This document shows, piece after piece, positions 44,522-55,396 of a stretch of DNA of 64,000 nt. The translations under genes and the position numbers were made by a program. Numbering within the stretch: position 1 is the first letter of the stretch; each line of letters begins with the position of its first letter. Source of the DNA: Thinopyrum elongatum (taxonomy: Eukaryota; Streptophyta; Magnoliopsida; Poales; Poaceae); contig CM022303.1 of NCBI GenBank assembly GCA_011799875.1, positions 220,006,255 to 220,070,254 on the forward strand, written 5' to 3'. The notes beneath the pieces are model-generated. The model saw nothing but the letters and a program-made list of their open reading frames with translations, was not told the origin of the DNA and did not search any database.

Positions 44522-47095
44522 TTAGTTCTTTTTCTTCACCACCCACATCTGGAGGGGTGGCAAAGAGTTCATCATTCTACGAGCTCCATAAGAGAAAGGT
44601 GGCATTGAAGCCAGAGTGCTTCGTTTCACAGGAGAGGGATTAGCATAGACATATGAGTAAGCAGAGAAATTCTTCGAGGACTTATGAATATAATGATTTG
44701 AAAAATAATGCACATAATCAGAACTCTTAGATTTTCCCTGTGAAACAGAAGCGTTAGCATGATGATGATCATGTGAGGACTTGGATCCATGTGAGGAATT
44801 TGATCCATAAGAGGACTTGGATCCATATGAAGACTTTGGTCCATATGAAGAATTTGATCTGGGGTTCTTATTCTTCACAGGTGGTGTCATGAGGACATTC
44901 ACCTGAAGACTTTCAAGGCACCTTTTGGGAACCCAGATTTTCTTCATAGGGGGACCATTCCTGCAGTTAGATCCAACATATCTAGCAAATACTTCACCAT
45001 TCTGATTTTTGAACAGTTTATAGTTGGAGTCAAATGACTCATCAGATGAATATGAGGATTCACAAGTAAAGCCAGATAAAGTGGATGGATCTACGGGAGA
45101 TCCCTTCGCAGCAACCCATGAGGTTTTGGGATACTGCTCAGGTTTCCAGTAGGTTCCATCCGCATTGAGTTTCCTCTCAAAGGCAATACCCTCTTTCCTA
45201 GGGTTCCTGTTCAAGATCTGCTTTTTGAGCACATCACAAAGAGTCTGATGCCCTTTGAGGCTTTTGTACATGCCTGTCACATACAATTCCTTCAACCCTA
45301 CATTTTCGTCAGTGATACTAGTGGTATCCTCAGATGAGGAATTTGTGACCACAGAGATAGTTGAAGAATTTGCAGCAATAGAAGCATTTGAACATTCAGG
45401 TGAAGAATTAGCAGTTTCACGTTCAATGCATTTCGAGCATGGTGGAATAAATTCTTCCTGAGCGGAACTGATCTGTTGAGCAAGCAAAGAATCATTTTCC
45501 TTCTGAAGATCTTCATGACTCACCCTTAGCTTCTCAAGATCTTGCTTTCTTTGAAGAAATTCATAAGAAAGCTTCTCATGATCGGCTAAGAGAGTTTCAT
45601 GACGACCTTGAAGGTTGTCAAACTTAGACTGTAGTTGCTGAAGATTATCAGACAGTGTTTGAGTTCGATCCATTTCCTCACCTAACAGATCATCGCTTTT
45701 GTCTAGCATATTTTGAACCTTTTCCAAAGCCTTTTGTTGTTTAATAGCAATATTAGCAAGTTTGGAATAGCTGGGTTTGAGGTTATCATCAGATTCATCC
45801 TCACTTGATTCAGAGGAGGGATATTTGAGTACCTTGGCACCTTTTGCCATGAAGCAATAGGTGGGAGCATAGTTATCGTTGCCGTCATCAGCAGTGTTGG
45901 GGAAGCCATTTTCCTCAGTGTTGAAGATGGACTTGCTAACGTAAGCAGTAGCGAGGGCTAGGCTCGGCACACCAGAGTCTGACTCCTCAGATGCCTCCTC
46001 TTCCTCATGTTCCTCAGATTCAGCTTCAGAGTCCATTTCCTTGCCAATGAATGCCCGAGCTTTCTTGGAGCTGCTCTTCTTGTGAGATGAAGACTTTGAA
46101 GATTTTGACGATGAGGACTTTGAAGATTTCTTCTTCTTCTTAGAGTCATCTGAACTATCATCCTTGTATTTCTTCTTCTTTGATTCCTTCTCCCACTGAG
46201 GACAATCAGTAATGTAGTGACCAGGTTTCTTGCATTTATGGCAAGTTCTCTTCTTGTAGTCACAGGATGAGGAATCTGATTTCATGTCATCACCTCTTGA
46301 GGATTTTCCAAATCGGCCACGTCTAGAGAACTTCTGGAATTTCCTCATGAGCATTGCTAGCTCCTGACTCAGTTCTTCAGGATCACCAAGGCTGCTACCA
46401 GAATCTTCATCTTCAGATTCAGAGACTGCCTTGGCTTTCAGTGCACGAGATCTGCCATAGCTCGGTCCGTAGAGATCTCTCTTCTCAGCAAGTTGGAACT
46501 CATGAGTATTTAGCCTCTCGAGGATATCAGCAGGATCAAGTGACTTGTAGTCTCCACGTTCTTGAATCATCAGTGCCAGTGTATCGAATGAAGAATCGAG
46601 TGACCTCAGCAATTTCTTCACCACTTCATGGTCGGTGATGTCAGTGGCACCCAGTGCTTGAAGCTCGTTTGAAATGTCAGTGAGGCGATCAAAGGTTTGC
46701 TGAACATTTTTGTTGTCGAGTCTTTTGAAGCGGTTGAAGAGATTGCGAAGAACGTCAACTCGAGAGTCACGTTGAGTTGAGACTCCTTCGTTGACCTTGG
46801 ACAGCCTATCCCAGATAAGCTTAGCTGTCTCCAAAGCACTCACTCTACCATACTGCCCTTTGCTCAGATGGCCACATATGATATTCTTCGCTTGAGAGTC
46901 GAGTTGCTTGAATCTCTTCACATCAGCAGCGTTTACGGAAGGAGTGACAGAGGGAACGCCATTTTCCACAACGTACCAGAGATCATTGTCAATTGCCTCA
47001 AGATGCATGCGCATCTTGTTCTTCCAGTAGGGGTAGTCCGTCCCATCAAAGGTAGGACACCCAGCCGAGACCTTGATCATGCCTGCAGTCGACAT
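44522..47095 (-). CDS. Sirevirus gag, 857 aa
   Basis: It starts MSTAGMIKVSAGCPTFDG 54 bp after the primer-binding site. Residues 10-210 form the Copia capsid-like region (YPYWKNKMRMHLEA, IWDRLSKVNEG, DVLRNLFNRFKRL, LLRSLDSSFDTLALMIQERG). One CCHC zinc knuckle, CHKCKKPGHYITDC, lies at 285-298 and binds RNA. A Ser/Lys-rich low-complexity stretch follows, then a coiled coil at about 440-560 (EKVQNMLDKSDDLL, LQSKFDNLQGRHETL) and a long Ser/Tyr/His-rich tail with YGSKSS/HGSKSS repeats. At 857 aa it is much longer than ordinary Copia gag (around 300-400 aa), which fits the Sirevirus lineage. It packages element RNA into virus-like particles. The frame is uninterrupted. Confidence 0.92.
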   Translation of the reverse strand: MSTAGMIKVSAGCPTFDGTDYPYWKNKMRMHLEAIDNDLWYVVENGVPSVTPSVNAADVKRFKQLDSQAKNIICGHLSKGQYGRVSALETAKLIWDRLSKVNEGVSTQRDSRVDVLRNLFNRFKRLDNKNVQQTFDRLTDISNELQALGATDITDHEVVKKLLRSLDSSFDTLALMIQERGDYKSLDPADILERLNTHEFQLAEKRDLYGPSYGRSRALKAKAVSESEDEDSGSSLGDPEELSQELAMLMRKFQKFSRRGRFGKSSRGDDMKSDSSSCDYKKRTCHKCKKPGHYITDCPQWEKESKKKKYKDDSSDDSKKKKKSSKSSSSKSSKSSSHKKSSSKKARAFIGKEMDSEAESEEHEEEEASEESDSGVPSLALATAYVSKSIFNTEENGFPNTADDGNDNYAPTYCFMAKGAKVLKYPSSESSEDESDDNLKPSYSKLANIAIKQQKALEKVQNMLDKSDDLLGEEMDRTQTLSDNLQQLQSKFDNLQGRHETLLADHEKLSYEFLQRKQDLEKLRVSHEDLQKENDSLLAQQISSAQEEFIPPCSKCIERETANSSPECSNASIAANSSTISVVTNSSSEDTTSITDENVGLKELYVTGMYKSLKGHQTLCDVLKKQILNRNPRKEGIAFERKLNADGTYWKPEQYPKTSWVAAKGSPVDPSTLSGFTCESSYSSDESFDSNYKLFKNQNGEVFARYVGSNCRNGPPMKKIWVPKRCLESLQVNVLMTPPVKNKNPRSNSSYGPKSSYGSKSSYGSNSSHGSKSSHDHHHANASVSQGKSKSSDYVHYFSNHYIHKSSKNFSAYSYVYANPSPVKRSTLASMPPFSYGARRMMNSLPPLQMWVVKKKN

Positions 47096-47148
47096 AACTA
47101 AAACTCCAGGTGGTTAAACCAAAATCACACAGAACAAGGGAGTACCTT

Positions 47149-47160
47149 GCTCTGATACCA
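47149..47160 (-). promoter_or_regulatory. Sirevirus primer-binding site (initiator tRNA-Met)
   Basis: TGGTATCAGAGC on the minus strand, 2 bp from the LTR. Confidence 0.95.
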
Positions 47161-47162
47161 AT

Positions 47163-48663
47163 TGAAAGTGCGTTATATCGACTAGAGGGGGGGTGAATAG
47201 GCGATTTTTACAAATTCGTCACTGAGGAATTTCAAGGTAAGGAAATTCCTAAGCGACGAACTACTTAGCAGTGGAATAAGTACTCAGATGCAAACATAAC
47301 AGAGCAGTTGCACTGTCATCATGATGAAATGAAAACAAGCACAGAGTACAAGTAGCGTAAACACAGGATAAGCAGGCAGACGACAAACTGACTGAAGAAA
47401 TTGAAATGAGGAAATTGAGAAAGTCTTCAGTCAAAGTCTTCAAACAGTAATGATCAAATACATAGCAAGTATGCGAGGAATTGAAAGGGTTGAGGAAATA
47501 GAACCAGTAGCTCGGTGAAGACAATGATTTGGTAGACCAGTTCCAACTGCTGTGACAGTTGTATGTCTGGTTAGAGCGGCTAGGTATTTAAACCTGAGGA
47601 CACACAGTCCCGGACACACAGTCCTCATCGTATTCTCCTTGAGCTAAGGTCACACAGACCTCGCCCAATCACTCGTGGTAAGTCTTCAGGTGACTTCCAA
47701 ACCTTCACATACTCAGTCGCTCGGCAATCCACAATTTCCTCTTGGATGCTCTAGACCATGACGCCTAACCGTCTGGAGGATGCACAGTCCTCAAAGGTAA
47801 CAAGCGTCGGTTCCACACAGGAACAATCTTTTCAGTGATGCTCAATCACTTTGGGTTTGTAAGTGTTTGGGTTTTTGGGTTTTTCCTCACTTGATGATTT
47901 TCGCTCAAAGTCCTCGGAGGATGGGATGCTCTAAATGACAAGTGTCAATCTATCTCTCGGAGCAGCCAACCAGCTAGTGGTTGAGGGGGGCGGCTATTTA
48001 TAGCCTAGGGAGCAGCCCGACATGATAAGACATAAATGCAGTTCAATGATATGACCATTAGGTGGGTAGGATATTTGGACAGCTGGCGCGCAGCACAGCA
48101 ACGGTCGGATATTTGAGTATCAAATTCCTCAGGGCTATCATGTTCCTCACTTGTAGGCAATACACACTGGTGAATTCCTAACTCCTCAGTCAGAACAAAT
48201 TCCTCAGAGAACAGAAGAACTTCGTCTCTGTCACTGAAGAACTTGACTAAACTGTATGAGATTACCAATGGCTTCACTCGAAAGGATTGGGTAGGTGTAG
48301 GATTTTGAGTTGAGCATCACTTGGAAACTTTTCCTTAGTTTTACCTCGACCCCCTTTAACAGTACGGTGTTTCCTATGACTCAAGAAGAAGAAAATGAAA
48401 CTACAAAAACAAAAGTCTTCACGCTTCATAATCCTCGCATGAATATCAAGTCTTCAGGGTCACACCAATTTCTTCACTTTCAAAGTCTTCAAGAAAACCA
48501 AAGTCTTCAGTTGAAGACATTCAGTTTTAGGGGTCGACATTCATCGTAAATAACAAACTCCTCATAGACTTATAGACCTGTGTACACTCACAAACGCATT
48601 AGTCCCTTAACCTATAAGTCTTCAATACACCAAAATCACTAAGGGGCACTAGATGCACTTACA
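47163..48663 (-). repeat. Sirevirus 5' LTR
   Basis: Direct repeat of 32129-33627. TATAAATA at 47995-48002 (minus) would drive the genomic RNA. Confidence 0.93.
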
Positions 48664-50127
48664 GGGCCCACAAGTGTAACACCCCAAAAATTTAACCATA
48701 TTCTTTTATTAAGTAAAATTTGGCCAGAAATAAAATTCTGATTTATAAGTAAGTCCTTTATTATTTTCAGAGTATTTTCTATTTCTGTTTTCCAAAATTC
48801 TTCCCTCCATATAGAAATTTTTGGAAATAATACTATGGCTTTGGTAGTTTTCTTGAAACTTTTCAATTATAGTTTAATAACAGTAAGAATTAACTTCAAA
48901 ATAAAATTTGCCTCTAAATAATTGTTTTAATAGCTTTTTCAATTCTTTAAATGCCTTTGTTGCACTGCAACCAATTTAAATAATTCTTTGAAAATTCCAA
49001 AAAAAATTATGGGAGGTCATGTGATTCCTACATATCACTTTTGTGCAAAAACCCAACTTGGTGTTTTCAAAATTTTGAGTGAAACAACCTCTTTTCAATT
49101 CTGTCCTGAATTTGAGTTTCTACTACAACCCCATTTTTCCTTGCTCAAATAATTCTGAAATTTCTACCACTCATAGTCCTTCCAACCAAAAACCTAATTC
49201 CAGAAGCTCAGCCCCAACTGCATCATTTTAGTTCATCAAATTATCCTCTGTAGTTTCTGTTCAGAACTGAAATTCATCAAAACTTGCACTATCAAGTTTC
49301 TCTTATGGTCTATCCAACTACACCAACATCTCTAGCATCTAAAGAGACATCACTATGGGAATTTTCACATTCAACAAAACCTGTCAGGTCACCTTTTCAT
49401 TTCATCAAACACCTTGCAGGCATGACCAAAATCTGGCAACATTCTAAACTACATTTGATATTTACTTCTCCTGCCAAACCAGCGTGTCCTTAACCTCTTT
49501 CATGCCCATAAGCACCACCCTGATGAGTCTTAGCTCATTTAGGTCTCTGTAGATGCCCGTGGCATTTCGTCGAGCACCAGACGTGCGTGCGCTAGGCGCG
49601 ACCAGAGCACGCATACTGCATGGTTGGCATCGACCCCTGCCGCTTCCCCGCTGCTTCTTCCGCACGCCCGAGTCTTCCACTGGACCCCGCCATCCACGCT
49701 AAGCATCGTCGACATCCTCCCATGGCCTCTAGTGTCGTCCACCACCGACCACTACCGCCGCCGAGGACGTCGGCTCGGACACGCCACCACATGGCCAAAT
49801 CCGAAGCCGCCAGTTTGCCCCGCCTTAACCACCAGCCCACCGACCTCATCCGCAGTCGCTGACCCCGCCGACACCTCCCCGCCCCGAAGCTTTTCCCCTG
49901 GCGCCGCCCCGCGCCGACCCGAGCCGCCACCATCGTCTCCCACTCGAGCACGACACCGCCCGAGCTGCCCGTCCCCGCCAAGGCGCCCCCTCCTTAACTA
50001 CTGACCACTGCTCCCTTCGCCGACCTTAGCTACCTCCCCACCGACCTCACTGGCCTCAACTACTGCCGTTAATTGCCGCCGCCGTCATGACTTCCTTGGG
50101 AAGCCACGGCACCACCTTTGCCCCGCC

Positions 50128-50135
50128 TATATAAG
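50128..50135 (+). promoter_or_regulatory. TATA box of LARD2 LTR
   Basis: CCTATATAAGCC is followed by a leader beginning ACCCCAGGCCCTC. The copy in the right LTR is at 56849-56856. It is in the same relative place as in LARD1 LTRs. Confidence 0.7.
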
Positions 50136-51942
50136 CCACCCCAGGCCCTCTGCCGCATCGCCGCATCTCCTCCTCCCTCTCAGAGCTTCTTCGAAGCAGT
50201 AGGACGACCGGAGTGGTCGTCTTCCTCACACTCGGCAGCTACGGCCACCGCCACATTCCAGCCGATTCCCATGCAACCCGAGCCATCCCCTCTTCATTCT
50301 CTCCACCAAACACTCCACCTAGTCGCCGTGCACCCGTTCCATGCCTCAATTTGGCCAGAGCAAGCCCGTGGGCAAAAGCCCCAAATCGCCGCCGCCGTGG
50401 TCTTTCGGGGAGCCACATCGCTGGCGACTCCGTCCGCCCCGCCGACCGTGCCGAGCATCGGAAGGACCGCTTCGTCCTACCGAGCACGACGGTGGGCTCT
50501 GTTCCGCGGGAGACGCCGCCGTCCGCCGGCGAGGGCCACCGGAGCAGCCTCCTCTGCTCTGTCGCGAGGGAGAAGAGCGGGAGGACCGGTCAAACATGAC
50601 AGGTGGGCCTGATGGGTCCCACCATAAGTGACCTCATCTCTCTCTCTCTGTCGGCACAGTTGGGCCAGTCCCGCAGCCACGGCCCAGTGACGCCGTCCGA
50701 CTAAAACGCGCTCAGGGCGCACCTCCACTCCTTTTCCCTTTTTCCTTTTTCTGCAATTTTCAAATAATTCCTCAGTGACCATTTCAAATCCAAATCGAGT
50801 GATCCAAATTTCTACAGTCTTATAAAATCATGATCTATTTATCCAGATTAGGTGAACATTTTTCCTAAACTCTGTTTGCACTGGATCTTTTAAATAGTCC
50901 ATTTCTTTATTCTTTTCAACTTAGAAATACTCTAAGTAATTCATATTAACTCCAAATGAATTGATTCTTTTTCTTTTAGTTTTCATTTTTCACCTAGTTT
51001 ATTTTAGTATTTACTTCAAAAATATTTGAAACAATTTTTAGTACTATTTTTGCTTTATATGGTAATTGCAATATTTTTGAAAATAGGAAAATGGAGGGAA
51101 TAGAATTTTCAAAACTTTTGGAGTGCACCCAGCAACTTTGCATGCCCAAGGCAAGCATCTTGAACACTTGATATGGTGATTGCATGGTTAAATGTTTGCT
51201 AGAATATATGAGTCATGCATAGGTTGAATTAAAATAAAATTTGCATGCATGTAGTGATGGCATGTTTCCTTATACCATGCATCGTGTGTTGTCATGACTA
51301 ACTTGCAGGTGCAGGTATAAGTAAAATATAGTACCGGCAGAAGGGTGACCACGTTGAAGCGTGATCATGCCTTGTCTGTTATGCATGTTGGAGCATGAAG
51401 GGTTGTGGCCCTGTTTGGATTTGTTGTTGAAAGAATACTTTGTTGTGCTAACCACTGCAGGAAACATTTGAACCTCCTGAGTCGACCGTAGATCGAGTCT
51501 TGTTCCGTTAACCCCCATACTTGTTTCATGCTGCCACTTGTCCCTGCCACAGGTGGGGTATGGTTTAGTAAGTTGTTAACCCCTTTCTATGCACACACCA
51601 TACAGAGGGCCACGATGAGGGTTTCCACGGCCGTGGACTAAATCCTGTCATCGGGTCAGGGGGCATGGGTGTTACCGGCTGTAGCCGAGAGGGGGTGCCC
51701 CCTTGGAATCCGCGCGTATTAATAGTGATCCCATGCTACTCGAGATTGCTGTCTCCCCGACTTAGAGTTTTTCTGAAACGATGCTTTGGGTGATTCCTAG
51801 CATTCGGACGGTTAATCTAGTGTGTGCTGGTTAGGTGTGTTTTCAACCCAAAGACCGTAATGGGAATTAGTCAGTGTCACGATACTGACTAAAGAAATCC
51901 TTTACTTGTGGGTAAAGAGTACACCCTCTGCAGAGTTTATAC

Positions 51943-51954
51943 CTATTCGAATAG
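51943..51954. other. Palindrome CTATTCGAATAG in LARD2 LTR
   Basis: It sits in GTACACCCTCTGCAGAGT..ATACCTATTCGAATAGCCGTGTCCGCGG, the counterpart of the LARD1 block at 2332. The right-LTR copy is at 58665-58676. Confidence 0.7.
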
Positions 51955-52230
51955 CCGTGTCCGCGGTCAAGGATTACAGTCTGGGTTGGTCAAGTGTTGG
52001 TCTTAGTGTCAGTCTTCGAAGGAAATAATTAAACTAAGCATGAGTTACTTGGCAGGATAATTTTTGTCACCACTAATGCTGTCATGAATATTTTTGTTAT
52101 CATGAATGATATTGTTTGCATATTAATATTACTGCCTTTATGAATATTATTGTGGACTAACCCGTTCTCTTATTATACTTTTCCTGAGTGTCTCAGGGGC
52201 TGGCTAGACTACCCCGGGCATTCAGTTTTA

Positions 52231-52575
52231 TTTTCAAGACCTCTTCGTGGTGTCCCTCGAGTTCTCAGGCGGTCTATCACGCCACTACTCTTGTGGACAC
52301 CCGATTGGCATTTCTTTTCAAGACCGACCGTGGCGTCACTTTTGACACCTGACTGGCATTTCTTTTCAAGACCTTTCGTGGCGTCGCTTGAGTTTTTAGG
52401 CAGTCGCTCGACTCTCTTTTAGACACCTGATTGGCATTTCTTTTCAAGACCTCTTCGTGGCGTCCCTCGAGTTCTCAGGCGGTCTATCACGCCACTACTC
52501 TTGTGGATACCCGATTGGCATTTCTCTTCAAGACCTACCGCAGTGTCACTTTAGACATCCGATCGGCATTTCCTT
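52231..52575 (+). repeat. Degenerate tandem repeat cluster in LARD2 LTR
   Basis: TTTTCAAGACC(T/G) followed by CGTGG(C/T)GTC recurs near 52231, 52313, 52363 and 52441, with a weaker copy near 52528. The 52231 and 52441 copies are 210 bp apart and match for about 80 bp. The right LTR has the same cluster at about 58951-59290. Confidence 0.75.
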
Positions 52576-53153
52576 TATTTTATTTTCCTTTAACTTTTCT
52601 TGTTTATCACTAACATTTTTTTATATATTCATTTATTTGTACATGCCAATATGTTATCATGCCATGATTTAATTCCTGTCAGCATGCATCTAATATAGTC
52701 TAGCATGAGCATACACATATAATTTAATTCATCATGATCACATAATATCTGCTACATTCAGTATATCTTTTGTTCATAATGTTTGTGAGTACATTCAAAC
52801 GTACTCACAGGCTTGTCCCTGGCTATTTACTTGGCCAGGTCAGGAGTTCTACGAGGAGTACCACAACGACGTCCGTGTGGAGCCTAGGATGGCAGCCACG
52901 CGGGATAGGAATTATCCGGGTCAGCTGTTCCTGTGGGAATGGAGCCTCATCGACGTTGGAGAACCACGAGTCATTTCCGTCATCCACCACTGGAATCACT
53001 GTTGTATCATTAGACCTTTATGGTCTTGTATCCAATTCTTGTAATAGCTTGGTAATCTGTAACAAGGACGTGTCCACCAGTAACAGTAATCCTGGGCTGG
53101 TGATGACACGAGGGGTTAATTTCTGGGATACCGTGTCCCGGCCCCGACAGCCT

Positions 53154-53165
53154 TGGTATCAGAGC
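53154..53165 (+). promoter_or_regulatory. LARD2 primer-binding site (initiator tRNA-Met)
   Basis: TGGTATCAGAGC, 4 bp after the LTR end. Confidence 0.95.
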
Positions 53166-53523
53166 CAGGCTGACCACTGGCTAATCCTATCTTAGCCTGG
53201 TCACCATCCCTAGGTTTCCACACCGTCCACACCCTTCTGTGTCCATAGTCAGGCCCGTCCTATTCGACAACCTGCAGTGGCCAGCCGACACCTTTTAGCA
53301 GTCGGTGCCCAACCTATCCCCCTAACCGACAACCATAGTAATACGTCACATTTTGTGATTTATATCTGCGACATTGACTCGACCACTCTAGAACAGAGCT
53401 GATACCCAGAATCATAACCATGCTAAGATATGTTTCCTAGCCCAGGCACTATATAGAAGACCACTCCCGTAACCAAAATCAGCATCCCTCACTTTGTACA
53501 CTGCCTCCACCACCATTTCCCCC

Positions 53524-54156
53524 ATGTCGCACCTTGGGATTCATCTAAGAACCCCAGATGCAACCCCGGGCAGTTTTGTCAAGATATTGTGGGATTTCAC
53601 CCGCAACACTCTTGGTTCCACTCAACCACCCCAGTACGAGCTGTTCAAGTCGAGGATCAACCACCACGCCTCGAAATATTGGGCAGTTGCGCACATCCCA
53701 CCAGTAGACCCAAACCAAGGCCCTACAAGTGTCGTCTTCATCGGGAAATCTATGCCAACTTCAGAAATGGCTATAGAAGTTGCTGCCTATGAAGCAATTA
53801 CCCGTCTCCGGTTCGCAGTGCCTCGTGCCAGCGAAAGGGGGTATTACTACTTCCCGAGTCGTGCAACACCCGGATAAGAAGCATCTTTCCCCTGCAGACA
53901 ATCAGAGAGAGATCCAATGCTAGCCAACCTTGTTCAATATGTCATCGCACAAGAGCGTTTGACCCAGCAAGTGATGGACTTCCTCCAGACTCTTGCTATC
54001 CTGAATCCTCAAATCGCCATCAGCGGACCACTGATGCCAGACCAAGGAGGGAACGTTCTTCGACTCCTCCATCCACTTTCTCTGGGGGAAGAAGAATGTG
54101 ACCCAATGCCTGGGATATTTACTCAGGACCCTATTGATTTTACCTTTGTACCGTAG
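53524..54156 (+). pseudogene. LARD sense ORF, dsRNA-binding-domain-like protein, with a premature stop
   Basis: It opens MSHLGIHLRTPDATPG (an in-frame ATG is also at 53494) and hits TAA at 53875; the continuation in the same region runs on from 53917 to the stop at 54156. Motifs match LARD1 7379-8193 in order: a helix near VKILWDFTRNTLGS, PPQYELFKS, SKYWAVAHI, IGKSMPTSEMAIEVAAYEAI then TRLRF, YYYFPSRATPG, and DPMLANLVQYVIAQE. The codons for EAITRL differ from LARD1 at four of six, all synonymous. The fold order and the GKS...A..AA.EAI..L helix suggest a dsRNA-binding-domain relative, but the usual lysine pair is replaced by PT. It is not gag. Role unknown; possibly RNA packaging or interference with silencing, which is speculation. 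Confidence 0.55.
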
Positions 54157-54595
54157 AGACCATGGTTGTGTTCAATAGTCTAGCATTTAAATTGCATGAT
54201 TTGATATCTGTGTTGAATCTTAGGATTTACCCTATGAGGGAAGTGTTTGGTTGCAGTTGCGTATGAGTAATTTGGTTACCATAGTTTATAATGGATTTTT
54301 CACCCTTAACAAATCTCGGGTTGAGATTTTATTAAGGATCGTTGTGACTAATAATTTTCACAAACACAGAATTAATTCATGCACCGCCACGACATCTGGC
54401 TTACAGTCACACTCACTCCACTACATGCACTAAGTGCAGAACCACACACACACACTTAGCACCTAATCAACCGCCTCACACACCAGACCACTCTCATCTC
54501 ACCACAAATTTTTTCTGAAGAAAAATGTGTGGGTTTTTATTTCTACGGAGATGCTACAGAGCGCACTAATACTCACTCGTAACCACCACCGATGC
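54157..54595. other. LARD2 internal spacer
   Basis: AT-rich, non-coding stretch between the sense ORF and the 3' end of the antisense microgene, with a short CACACACACA run. It would hold the 3' ends of two convergent transcripts. Confidence 0.45.
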
Positions 54596-54757
54596 CTAAT
54601 CCTCATGATCACCGCCGCCTCGGAGAGCCACCACTCGAGCTGCGGCATCACGGCGATCGTCAAGGATCATCGCGCACAGTAGCAGCGAGGAGCCGACCAA
54701 CGCTGCCAGCAGACCGACCAGGAGGATCGTGATCAGCTCTGAGCCCACATCCTCCAT
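54596..54757 (-). CDS. Antisense membrane microprotein of LARD2, 53 aa
   Basis: It opens MEDVGSELIT, then has the same hydrophobic helix as LARD1 (ILLVGLLAALVGSS, LLLCAMIL), DDRRDAA and a variable His/Asp-rich tail. The ATG at 54757 is about 100 nt below a TATA box and is the same start as in LARD1; longer readings would begin inside the TATA box region. Residues 11-39 are identical to LARD1 while 14 of those 29 codons differ at silent sites. It is probably a type of single-pass membrane protein with a charged C-terminal side. No homologue comes to mind. Encoded opposite to the element and close to its polypurine tract, exactly as in LARD1. Confidence 0.75.
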   Translation of the reverse strand: MEDVGSELITILLVGLLAALVGSSLLLCAMILDDRRDAAARVVALRGGGDHED

Positions 54758-54853
54758 TGATGCCTCGTCTCGAGCTACTGCAGCCAGAAGGAGAAGGAGA
54801 AGAAGAGGAAGAGGTGAGGTGCGAGGCAGAGGAAGAGGAAGAAACCGCCGTCG

Positions 54854-54860
54854 TTTTATA
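54854..54860 (-). promoter_or_regulatory. TATA box of the LARD2 antisense microgene
   Basis: On the minus strand GAGCTATAAAACGACGGC is followed by GTTTCTTCCTC...CCTCGCACCTCACC. It matches the LARD1 box at 6142-6148, and the upstream 150 bp also match (GCGGATTC, CACCGGTGATCG). Confidence 0.65.
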
Positions 54861-55381
54861 GCTCGGGCTCGGTGCACAATGAACGAGGTCCACCAGCGCC
54901 GCTCGTCGCCCGATCACCGGTGTTCGGAGGTGAATCCGCGAGCAGTGCAGACAAGGTACTGGCCCGCGAGGTGAGTGCTCACTGCCGGTGACAGGCACGC
55001 CACGCACTACCGCAGTACGACCCTAGATACCCTACGCGCTAGACGCCGCAGGTGGAGAAAGCGCGCGAGAGGGAGAAGAGGAAGAAAGCCGGAGGAAGAA
55101 GAAGAGACTGACAGTGGGCCCTGGGTCGACCTGTCAGCCGGAGAGAACACTGTGCACTGAAGTACGGCAAGCGAATTTTGGAATTTACACTTTTTCCAAA
55201 TTTGTCGTAATAGTCACAGTAGAACCACCGCACTAGTGCCTCACTGTAGTTACACCAATTATCAAGAGCCCACGTCAATTGTGCCTAAATAGTTTATTTT
55301 AAATAGCTTAGGAAAATCTCCTCGAAAGGTGGGTTTAATTTTGATGACCACCTTAACAAATCTTGAGGACGAGATTTTCTT

Positions 55382-55396
55382 AAGGGGGGTAGAGTT
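55382..55396 (+). promoter_or_regulatory. LARD2 polypurine tract
   Basis: AAGGGGGGTAGAGTT directly precedes TGTAACACC. Confidence 0.88.

Larger units (their letters stand above)
32129..48663 (-). mobile_element. Maximus-like Sirevirus (Copia), 16.5 kb
   Basis: LTRs of 1.5 kb (32129-33627 and 47163-48663) are flanked by perfect GGGCC duplications (32124-32128 and 48664-48668). On the minus strand the order is LTR, tRNA-Met primer site, gag (47095-44522), pol copy 1 (rearranged), pol copy 2 (to 39185), promoter/leader, extra env-position gene (37859-34155), polypurine tract and LTR. The order protease-integrase-RT-RNase H makes it Copia. The large gag and the long extra gene after pol point to the Sirevirus lineage. 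LTRs differ by roughly 2% by eye. Coding lesions make an active copy unlikely. Confidence 0.9.
48675..53149 (+). repeat. LARD2 5' LTR
   Basis: TG...CA termini. TATATAAG at 50128-50135 splits about 1.45 kb of U3 from 3 kb of R-U5; a GC-rich leader follows it. The palindrome CTATTCGAATAG is at 51943-51954 and a degenerate repeat cluster at 52231-52575. Confidence 0.93.

Noticed and set aside
50118..50612. Long open frames in the GC-rich leader of LARD2 LTRs (also 56346-57425)
   Set aside because: Several frames are open at once on both strands, as expected from GC-rich sequence, and the two LTRs do not keep the same frame.
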